Shown here one piece after another: positions 8,229-14,035 of a stretch of DNA of 20,033 bases. The notes beneath the pieces are model-generated. The model searched no databases, was not told where the DNA came from, and saw only the letters and a list, made by a program, of their open reading frames with translations. This DNA comes from Verrucomicrobiota bacterium (GTDB taxonomy: Bacteria > Verrucomicrobiota > Verrucomicrobiia > Opitutales > Coraliomargaritaceae). Positions within the stretch are counted from its first letter, which is position 1. The number at the start of each line of letters is the position of its first letter. The stretch covers positions 1 to 20,033 of the forward strand of contig JAQCDT010000006.1 in NCBI GenBank assembly GCA_027620575.1, in the 5' to 3' direction. Both the position numbers and the translations under genes were made by a program.

Positions 8229-8253
8229 AGTAAAATAAGATTTATTTTATTCT

Positions 8254-8259
8254 ATTGTA
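8254..8259 (-). promoter_or_regulatory. Candidate -10 box for the TPR gene
   Basis: TACAAT (5 of 6 to consensus) on the minus strand lies 25 bases before the ATG at 8228. No convincing -35 hexamer stands at 16-18 bases. It shares the 77-base divergent gap with the opposite-strand candidate at 8268. Confidence 0.25.
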
Positions 8260-8267
8260 TTTGCCAA

Positions 8268-8273
8268 TATAAT
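8268..8273 (+). promoter_or_regulatory. Candidate -10 box for the MBL-ribD pair
   Basis: A perfect TATAAT lies 32 bases before the ATG at 8306, predicting a start of transcription near 8280. The -35 region (TTTTAT at 17 bases) is poor, so support rests on the -10 match and position only. Confidence 0.35.
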
Positions 8274-8298
8274 TTTATTTTTATCTTCTACAATTATC

Positions 8299-8302
8299 AG
8301 GA
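8299..8302 (+). promoter_or_regulatory. Ribosome-binding site of the MBL-fold gene
   Basis: AGGA with three A-rich bases before ATG 8306 is one of the few recognisable Shine-Dalgarno-like sequences in the window and supports that start codon. Confidence 0.45.
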
Positions 8303-8305
8303 AAA

Positions 8306-8938
8306 ATGATTTTAGAGCGTGCAGAATTAGAACCGATTGGAACAAATGCCTACTTTGTTGCAAATGAAGAATTAAAGCAGGCTTTTGTTGTGGATGCTCC
8401 TTTGGGTGCTTTCGCTTGGGCTGAGCGTCTGAGTGAATCATTAGGATGCACGATACAAGCTTTGTTATTAACCCATGGTCATTGGGATCATATTTTAGAT
8501 GCACATTTATTTGCTCGTGAGGGAATTTCGATCATGGGACATGCCGCGGACAAGTTGCTTTTTGAAAATCCTGAAGTAATGGCTTCTTTTTCGATTCCTG
8601 GGGTAGATTTTAAGGGCTTTGCCGTCGATCAATGGCTAAAAGAAAATCAGAATTTAAAGGTTGCAGGAATTGAGATGGAAATTTTTGAAGTTCCTGGGCA
8701 CTGTCCAGGTAGCCTTTTATTTTATTTAGAAAAAGCGTCTTTAGCTTTTGTCGGAGATGCGATCTTTTGCCGTGGAATTGGCCGGTGTGATTTGCCAGGC
8801 GGTAACTTTGAAACTTTAAAAAATTCAATTCAGAAAAAAATTTATTCGCTGCCTGATAAGACAGAGCTTTATTCCGGCCACGGACCCAAAACTTCGGTGC
8901 TTTCGGAGAAACAAGAAAATCCATTTGTGCGATTATGA
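8306..8938 (+). CDS. Metallo-beta-lactamase-fold hydrolase (glyoxalase II-like)
   Basis: This is a soluble di-metal hydrolase of the metallo-beta-lactamase superfamily, closest in layout to the small YcbL/glyoxalase-II-like group that cleaves thioesters such as S-lactoylglutathione. The full metal set is visible in 210 residues: THGHWDH with H57, H59, D61 and H62; H132 in PGHCPGS; D151 in VGDAIF; and H192 in YSGHGPKT. The FCRGIGRCDLPGG loop is typical of this subgroup. The separate helical C-terminal substrate domain of full glyoxalase II is absent, so the substrate is open. No signal peptide. The stop codon overlaps the ribD start by four bases (ATGA), so the two are translationally coupled. 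A link to riboflavin synthesis is not known from the family. Confidence 0.88.
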   Translation: MILERAELEPIGTNAYFVANEELKQAFVVDAPLGAFAWAERLSESLGCTIQALLLTHGHWDHILDAHLFAREGISIMGHAADKLLFENPEVMASFSIPGVDFKGFAVDQWLKENQNLKVAGIEMEIFEVPGHCPGSLLFYLEKASLAFVGDAIFCRGIGRCDLPGGNFETLKNSIQKKIYSLPDKTELYSGHGPKTSVLSEKQENPFVRL

Positions 8939-10056
8939 TAGCTGAATCTGAAAAATTGAACGCACACATGGAGCATGCGATACGCATTGCGAAAAAAGCA
9001 TGGGGACAAACCCATTCTAATCCTATGGTGGGAGCAGTTATTGTTGAAGATGGAAAAATTGTTTCAGAAGGTTACCATGAAAGGTCTGGTGGGAAGCATG
9101 CAGAAATTATTGCATTAGAGTCTTACAAAGGCACACCCAAAGCAGAGACTACTTTATTAGTTACTTTAGAACCGTGTTCAACTGAAGGGCGGACGGGAGC
9201 GTGTACGAATGCAATTATACATTCAGGAATAAAGAATGTTGTGATCGGTACCTTAGATCCAAATCCGAAGCACTCGGGTGCAGGTGTGACATTCTTAGAA
9301 TCAGCAGGGATTTCTGTGACTGTTGGAGTGCTAGAAGAGGCCTGCAGAGAAATGAATATCATTTTCAATCACTGGATCGTGCACAAACGGCCTTTGTGTG
9401 CTCTAAAGATTGCTATGACCTTAGATGGGTGTATGGCTGCCTCAACAGGACATTCAAAATGGATCACAGGAGAGTTGGCCAGAGAGGATGTCATGCATTG
9501 GAGGCGATTATTTCCAGCCATAGCGGTGACTCAAAATACAGTTTCTGCGGATAATCCTCGGTTAACGAGCCGTTTAAATGATGGAATATTCTGTTCTCAG
9601 CGTTTTGTGCTTAACCGTGAGTTACGTGATTTAGAAAATTACAAAAATTATCATTTGTTTTCCGATGATTTTAAATCAAAAACAATCGTTGTTTATGGAA
9701 TGAATGCAGTAAAGGATCGGGTTGAAGCACTAGAAGCGATGGGTATTCAATCTTGGAAAGTCAGTGAATCTGAAGGCAAGTTGAATATTGATGAATTTTT
9801 GAATCTGTGTGCAGAAAACGCAATTCCTGGAGTATTCATTGAGCCAGGTGCTCAGTTAGCCACTCATCTGATTGCAAATCGATCAGTCGACTATATTTAC
9901 ATATATCAATCGCCCAAATTGTTAATGGATCAAAAAGGGCATTCGCTCGGCACTGAGCGTTCTTCTCAGTTAATGAATGAAAGTATGCACCTGCTGGATG
10001 TAAAACGAGAGCTGTTTGGTGAGGATACTTTGATTAGAGGCTATCTTCGCAAATGA
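8935..10056 (+). CDS. ribD: Bifunctional riboflavin biosynthesis protein RibD (deaminase/reductase)
   Basis: RibD performs two consecutive steps of riboflavin synthesis, deaminating the pyrimidine product of GTP cyclohydrolase II and then reducing its ribose. The deaminase domain (about residues 10-145) has H55 and E57 in HAEIIAL, and C81 and C90 in EPCSTEGRTGAC, which together give the zinc site and catalytic Glu. The reductase domain (about 150-373) begins RPLCALKIAMTLDG and contains HSKWITGE and SADNPRLTSR. Two conserved stretches have drifted: AVTQNTVSAD where VGxxTVxxD is usual, and FIEPGAQLA where EGGAxLA is usual. Length (373) is normal. It starts inside the stop codon of the MBL-fold gene. 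It ends 13 bases from the convergent ruvA, with no hairpin-plus-T-run terminator in the gap. No other rib gene is visible. Confidence 0.94.
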   Translation: MIAESEKLNAHMEHAIRIAKKAWGQTHSNPMVGAVIVEDGKIVSEGYHERSGGKHAEIIALESYKGTPKAETTLLVTLEPCSTEGRTGACTNAIIHSGIKNVVIGTLDPNPKHSGAGVTFLESAGISVTVGVLEEACREMNIIFNHWIVHKRPLCALKIAMTLDGCMAASTGHSKWITGELAREDVMHWRRLFPAIAVTQNTVSADNPRLTSRLNDGIFCSQRFVLNRELRDLENYKNYHLFSDDFKSKTIVVYGMNAVKDRVEALEAMGIQSWKVSESEGKLNIDEFLNLCAENAIPGVFIEPGAQLATHLIANRSVDYIYIYQSPKLLMDQKGHSLGTERSSQLMNESMHLLDVKRELFGEDTLIRGYLRK

Positions 10057-10069
10057 TTCGACTTAAACC

Positions 10070-10678
10070 TTAGGAGCCTAATGCTTCTTTAATAATCGCT
10101 TCGGTCGGAACATCGGTACCTAAATTGTGTAAGGCCTTGGAAACTCGCTTATCTGCCTCAGGTAATTTGTATCCTAAGGTGATTAAGCTCGATACGGCAT
10201 CCTGATATTTTGAATTTGTAAAAGTAGCTTTTGAGCTACCTGTACTAGGCTCTACAGACAAAGAGGGGTCCTTAGTGCTTACTTTATCTTTTAATTCAAT
10301 GACTAAGCGTTCAGCTGTTTTTTTACCAATGCCGGGACATTGTGATAATAGCGTGGTGTCTTGATTGTAAATGGCGTTTTGAAGGATTTCTACCGACATT
10401 TTACTGAGTATACTCAATGCGATTCTCGGCCCAATCCCTGAAACTTTTTCGATGATTAAGCGGAAGAAATCTCGGTCATTTTTTGAGGCGAATCCATATA
10501 GGGAAGCGCTGTCTTCTCGGTAAACCGAATGAATGTGTAATTCACACGTTTGCCCAACAGGCGGAATTTTTTCTGCCGTTGTGATGGGTATTTGTATGGC
10601 ATATCCCACACCTTGAACGTCAAGAATAAGCTCTAGAGGACTTGCTTCAAGAACGGTTCCTTTGAGATATGCTATCAT
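10070..10678 (-). CDS. ruvA: Holliday junction DNA helicase subunit RuvA
   Basis: RuvA binds four-way Holliday junctions as a tetramer and loads the RuvB motor for branch migration. The 202 residues show all three parts. An N-terminal OB fold covers residues 1-62 (MIAYLKGTV... VQGVGYAI... YREDSASLYGF). A helix-hairpin-helix pair follows (about 72-127), with VSGIGPRIAL and CPGIGKKTAERL. After a variable linker (about 133-158) comes the C-terminal RuvB-contact domain, with DAVSSLITLGY and EAIIKEALGS. It starts 12 bases after dapB on the same strand and is probably the last gene of the ileS-to-ruvA run. Neither ruvB nor ruvC is adjacent, although ruvA and ruvB are often together elsewhere. No odd residues were noticed. 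Confidence 0.96.
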   Translation of the reverse strand: MIAYLKGTVLEASPLELILDVQGVGYAIQIPITTAEKIPPVGQTCELHIHSVYREDSASLYGFASKNDRDFFRLIIEKVSGIGPRIALSILSKMSVEILQNAIYNQDTTLLSQCPGIGKKTAERLVIELKDKVSTKDPSLSVEPSTGSSKATFTNSKYQDAVSSLITLGYKLPEADKRVSKALHNLGTDVPTEAIIKEALGS

Positions 10679-10690
10679 TGATTCAGTAGA

Positions 10691-11434
10691 TTATTCAGAG
10701 ATACCTAAGACATCTTCCATATTAAAGAGTCCGTTGTCTGCAGTCTTAGTCCAATGAGCAGCAAAAAGGGCACCTTGTGCAAAGATTTTTCTATCAGTTG
10801 CTTTATGGGTGAGTTCTACACGCTCACCTTGTCCGCAGAAAAATACAGTATGTTCTCCTACAATATCACCACCTCTAAGCGCATGGACGCCAATTTCTTG
10901 TTTCGGTCTGGCTCCAACTTGTCCTTCTCTACCGTGTACGCATTGTTCTGCATTCAAATTATACTGTTCTTTTAAAATTTCAATCAGTCGTTCAGCAGTA
11001 CCGCTAGGTGCATCTTTTTTGTCATGATGATGCATTTCAAGTACTTCGGCTTCAAATTGTTCGTGTAGTAATTTTGCCGCCTTTTTGGTTAAATAATTTA
11101 AGGTATTTACGCCGATTGAATAATTTCCTGCCCAGACTACAGGAATTTTATTTGCTAAAGTATCCACGATTTTTGCTTTAGTTTCCGGGTCATGTCCAGT
11201 TGTTCCAATGACTAAGCCTTTGTTGTGCTTTACGGCTAGTTCAGCAATTTCTTGAGTCGCTTGATAAAAGCTAAAATCAATGATCGCATCACAGTCGTCT
11301 ATGAACTGAGATGGGTCATCGTTCACATCGCAAGCCCCTACGATCTGAGCATTTTGTAATGGAGCACATTCGATAATTGCCTGTCCCATTCGGCCTTTTG
11401 CTCCAATAAGTAAAATTTTAATAGCGGTATCCAT
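10691..11434 (-). CDS. dapB: 4-hydroxy-tetrahydrodipicolinate reductase DapB
   Basis: DapB reduces the DapA product using NAD(P)H, the second dedicated step towards diaminopimelate and lysine. The N-terminal Rossmann fold shows LLIGAKGRMGQ (about residues 8-18). DFSFYQAT and VIGTTGHD follow, then WAGNYSIGVN. The catalytic region EMHHHDKKDAPSGTA (residues 133-147) carries the His and Lys used for proton donation and substrate binding. Length (247) is slightly short of the E. coli protein (273) but normal for the family. Its ATG shares one base with the dapA stop codon (TAATG on the minus strand), so translation is coupled to dapA. No separate Shine-Dalgarno or promoter is seen. Confidence 0.96.
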   Translation of the reverse strand: MDTAIKILLIGAKGRMGQAIIECAPLQNAQIVGACDVNDDPSQFIDDCDAIIDFSFYQATQEIAELAVKHNKGLVIGTTGHDPETKAKIVDTLANKIPVVWAGNYSIGVNTLNYLTKKAAKLLHEQFEAEVLEMHHHDKKDAPSGTAERLIEILKEQYNLNAEQCVHGREGQVGARPKQEIGVHALRGGDIVGEHTVFFCGQGERVELTHKATDRKIFAQGALFAAHWTKTADNGLFNMEDVLGISE

Positions 11435-12324
11435 TAGACTAGTTGAAATTCTTTGAGAAGGGAATCAAGTACCTTTTTCGTATCTTCTGTTAAAGGTGAT
11501 AAAGGCAAACGTACCGCATCGGAATGAAGAATTCCAGCTTGCTTTAAGCAATATTTGATGGGGACTGGATTGGGTTCGAGAAATATTGCATTGAAGAAAT
11601 GATAGTACTTAAGAAATAGGGTATGAGCACTTGCATAATCATTGTTGTTGGCAGCATTCACCATTTCAACGAGAGGACTAGCAATGAGATTTGATGCCAC
11701 TGAAATTACACCTTTAGCTCCGCAGGTCATAAATGGTAAGGTTAGCCCATCATCGCCACTGAGAACGCTGAACTCGTTTCCTAGAGCTTTTACGTATTGT
11801 GCTACTTTATCGCAGGATCCTTCAGCGGCTTTCATACAGCAGACGTGCTGGTATTTTTCGTATAATTTTGCGGTTACCTCTACGGATATTTCTATGCCAC
11901 AACGAGAGGGGATAGAATATAAAATTATAGGCTTATCTGTAACTTCTGCAATGGCGCTGAAGTGAGCAAATAATCCATCCTGGCTCGGTTTATTATAGTA
12001 GGGTGCGACTAATAAAAATCCATCCACTCCAGCTTTGTCTGCTTTTTGGGTTAATTCGATTGCTTCAGAAGTAGAATTTGAACCAGTGCCTGCATATACA
12101 GGAACTTTTCCTTCGGCCAGGTCTACGGTCGCTTTAATTGTCGATAAATGTTCTTCATGAGATAAAGTGGGGGATTCACCCGTTGTCCCCACCGAAACAA
12201 GACCGCTTATACCTCCTTTGATTTGATGATCAACCAATGAGGCGAGGTCATCATAATCAACCTCATTGTTTTTCAATGGGGTAGCTAGTGCTGTATAGGT
12301 TCCTTTAAATGCATGTGTAGCCAT
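11434..12324 (-). CDS. dapA: 4-hydroxy-tetrahydrodipicolinate synthase DapA
   Basis: DapA condenses pyruvate with aspartate semialdehyde at the entry to lysine and diaminopimelate synthesis, and is a cytosolic TIM-barrel tetramer. The 296 residues show GTTGES (T47/T48), VAPYYNKPSQDGL, Y136 in LYSIPSRCG (catalytic Tyr) and K165 in CCMKAAEGS, the expected Schiff-base lysine. IKEA is more usual than MKAA at that site. Length is typical. The start at 12324 is immediately preceded by a 14-base perfect palindrome where a Shine-Dalgarno would sit, and no SD is visible. It is 68 bases downstream of lspA on the same strand and overlaps dapB by one base. The short leader leaves no room for a lysine riboswitch. 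Confidence 0.96.
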   Translation of the reverse strand: MATHAFKGTYTALATPLKNNEVDYDDLASLVDHQIKGGISGLVSVGTTGESPTLSHEEHLSTIKATVDLAEGKVPVYAGTGSNSTSEAIELTQKADKAGVDGFLLVAPYYNKPSQDGLFAHFSAIAEVTDKPIILYSIPSRCGIEISVEVTAKLYEKYQHVCCMKAAEGSCDKVAQYVKALGNEFSVLSGDDGLTLPFMTCGAKGVISVASNLIASPLVEMVNAANNNDYASAHTLFLKYYHFFNAIFLEPNPVPIKYCLKQAGILHSDAVRLPLSPLTEDTKKVLDSLLKEFQLV

Positions 12325-12326
12325 AA

Positions 12327-12340
12327 TCTAACTAGTTAGA
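12327..12340. repeat. 14-bp perfect palindrome directly upstream of dapA
   Basis: TCTAACTAGTTAGA reads the same on both strands and ends two bases before the dapA ATG. It overlaps the region ribosomes would contact. It could be an operator or a small hairpin. About one such palindrome is expected by chance in 20 kb, so only the position makes it notable. Confidence 0.4.
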
Positions 12341-12392
12341 GGTGCTATTGTTTTAAGTCGATGAAAAAACTATTCAGTTCCTTCGAAAATGT

Positions 12393-12911
12393 CTAATGTA
12401 TTTTCTTCTTTGTATCTGATAGACTCAAGAGCAAATAAAACAACATTCCGATAACGATGGCACTGTCGGCGATATTAAATGCCGGCCAACGCCCATAGGG
12501 TAAAATATAGGGTAGTGTGAATGGCAAATGAATATCAATGAAATCAATAACATGACCAACTCGGATGCGGTCGATTAAATTACCTAATATGCCACCAATA
12601 AGTAAACCAAAAGCGATTTGTACCGAGCCACGCTGTAATTCTAATTGCTTTCTAAAATAGTAAATGAAAAACAGCACAGCAAACGATAAGAGGGTTAAAA
12701 TACCGCTGTATTCTGAAAACATGCCCCAAGCTGCGCCTTCGTTTCCGATGTGGACTAAGTAAAAGAAATTCTCAATAATCGTTACACGATCTGGTGGGAA
12801 ATAGCTACTTTCAAACGGGATTGAATATTGAATTAAAACTTTAGTTACTTGGTCGAGAACACAAATAAGTCCAGCGATATTCAATAAACGATAATATATA
12901 ATTTTAGGCAT
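12393..12911 (-). CDS. lspA: Lipoprotein signal peptidase LspA (signal peptidase II)
   Basis: LspA is the inner-membrane aspartyl protease that removes signal peptides from diacylglyceryl-modified prolipoproteins. The 172 residues contain the usual four membrane segments. Family motifs are all present: D20 in LDQVTK, N57 in GNEGAAW, GGILGNLIDR (N111, D114, R115), catalytic D123 in VIDFIDIHLP, and catalytic D149 in FNIADSAI. A short insert between the last two motifs (FTLPYILPYGRWP) is longer than in E. coli. The window also encodes at least one probable substrate, the Pal-like lipoprotein. The gene starts 23 bases after the dksA-like gene; the ileS-lspA neighbourhood is common in bacteria. 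No Shine-Dalgarno is seen. Confidence 0.96.
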   Translation of the reverse strand: MPKIIYYRLLNIAGLICVLDQVTKVLIQYSIPFESSYFPPDRVTIIENFFYLVHIGNEGAAWGMFSEYSGILTLLSFAVLFFIYYFRKQLELQRGSVQIAFGLLIGGILGNLIDRIRVGHVIDFIDIHLPFTLPYILPYGRWPAFNIADSAIVIGMLFYLLLSLSDTKKKIH

Positions 12912-12934
12912 GGCAAAATAGAATCAGAAGAGAC

Positions 12935-14002
12935 TTACTCATCATCTGAGTCTACACCAAGATTTAACGAATCTGAATTATCTTCAAAGAGTCCAGTCAC
13001 TACCTTATTTCGGCGTTTACGGTTATTTTTTTCAAATGCAACTTGTCCTTCTAATGAAAAGCGTGTGAATGGAACGACAGTCAGGCGTTGTTTATTTATT
13101 GGCTTCCCCGTTTCTTCGCAAACACCATAGGTTCCGTTTTTAATTCGATAAATAGCTTCTTCGATTTCGTTCAGAGCATCCTGCTCATTGGATAGGATCC
13201 CCAATGCGAAGTCTCGGTCAAATGTCTCGGTGCCAGCATCAGCCTGATGGCTTCCATAGCCTGAGAGATCGCCAGAGTTGTCTTTGGATGATTGCTTTAA
13301 AGTTTCTGAAGTATGTAAGGCTAATTCTTCCTTAACATGGTCTCTTAATTCAAGTAACAGTTTATAATATTTCTTCCACTTAGTAGGAATATCTTTTTCG
13401 GCAATATTGTCAGACGATTTTTTCTGATTTGGGTTAAATCCGAGGATATCAGCAATTGATGCAGCTGCATGTTTCTGAACTTTTGCGGGTTTTACTTTAA
13501 CCGCTTTGGTCGCTTTTTTTACAACTTTCTTTTTGGCTACCTTAGTTTTTGTTTCTTTAACGTCTTCTTTTCTGTTGGCTACTAGGGCCTCGACGTCTTC
13601 AAGAGAAAAGACGATGGGTGCATTTCTTGAATTGTCTGTTTTTTCTGTTTGATCAGAGTTTAATTGTACGGATTGAGAAATAGTTGCTTTAGCTGCTGAC
13701 TTCTTCTTCGTCTTTGTTGCGACTGATTTAACTTTAACTATTTTCTTTGCAGCAGTTTTAGTTACTTTTTTTGCTACTTTCTTGGATGCAGGTGCTTTCT
13801 TCGCAGCAGCCTTTTTCACGGTAGTCTTTTTAACAACAGCTTTCTTAGCAGGCGCTTTTTTTACGGCAGCCTTTTTCTTAGCAATCTTCTTAGGTGCAGT
13901 CTTTTTAGCGGGTGCTTTTTTGGCTGCCACTTTTTTGGTCACTTTTTTTATAGCTTTTTTTGCAGTTACTTTTTTATTTTTATTTGTTTTTTGAGTCGCC
14001 AT
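12935..14002 (-). CDS. DksA/TraR-family protein with Lys/Ala-rich histone-like N-terminus and degenerate zinc finger
   Basis: The 355-residue protein joins two parts. Residues 1-108 are almost only Lys, Ala, Val, Thr and Pro and resemble bacterial histone-H1-like tails (AlgP/Hc-like), with a second basic patch at 150-178. Residues about 205-335 are a DksA/TraR-type coiled coil and zinc-finger region, of the YteA-like kind with SHQADAGTETFDRD at the tip. DksA-family proteins bind in the RNA polymerase secondary channel. The finger has one Cys only (C295 in YGVCEETGK); the other three expected Cys are T298, S316 and G319. C295 is the only Cys in the protein. The acidic tail ends DSDDE. It sits between ileS and lspA, 33 and 23 bases away. 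DNA binding by the tail is inference; a nucleoid-associated role instead of polymerase control is possible. Confidence 0.85.
   Translation of the reverse strand: MATQKTNKNKKVTAKKAIKKVTKKVAAKKAPAKKTAPKKIAKKKAAVKKAPAKKAVVKKTTVKKAAAKKAPASKKVAKKVTKTAAKKIVKVKSVATKTKKKSAAKATISQSVQLNSDQTEKTDNSRNAPIVFSLEDVEALVANRKEDVKETKTKVAKKKVVKKATKAVKVKPAKVQKHAAASIADILGFNPNQKKSSDNIAEKDIPTKWKKYYKLLLELRDHVKEELALHTSETLKQSSKDNSGDLSGYGSHQADAGTETFDRDFALGILSNEQDALNEIEEAIYRIKNGTYGVCEETGKPINKQRLTVVPFTRFSLEGQVAFEKNNRKRRNKVVTGLFEDNSDSLNLGVDSDDE
13745..13924 (-). repeat. Three imperfect 60-bp tandem repeats inside the dksA-like gene
   Basis: The encoded residues 27-46, 47-66 and 67-86 align as three 20-residue units. Each opens with a KKAPA(K/S)K core (at 28, 48 and 68) followed by Lys/Val/Thr/Ala-rich sequence. 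The DNA copies are diverged but keep blocks such as GCAGCCTTTTTC on the plus strand. Such repeats can change copy number. Confidence 0.6.
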
Positions 14003-14035
14003 AATAAACAGGTATTCAGATTAGAAATAATAAAT

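Noticed and set aside
12325..12392. Intrinsic terminator or lysine riboswitch between lspA and dapA
   Set aside because: The gap is only 68 bases; a stem near 12360-12381 needs two G-U pairs and uses its own T-run in the stem, and a lysine riboswitch needs well over 100 bases.
13782..13994. 70-codon plus-strand frame encoding a hydrophobic Phe/Ala-rich protein
   Set aside because: It is the antisense of the Lys/Ala-rich codons of the dksA-like gene; AAA/AAG and GCN codons read in reverse give Phe, Leu and Ala.
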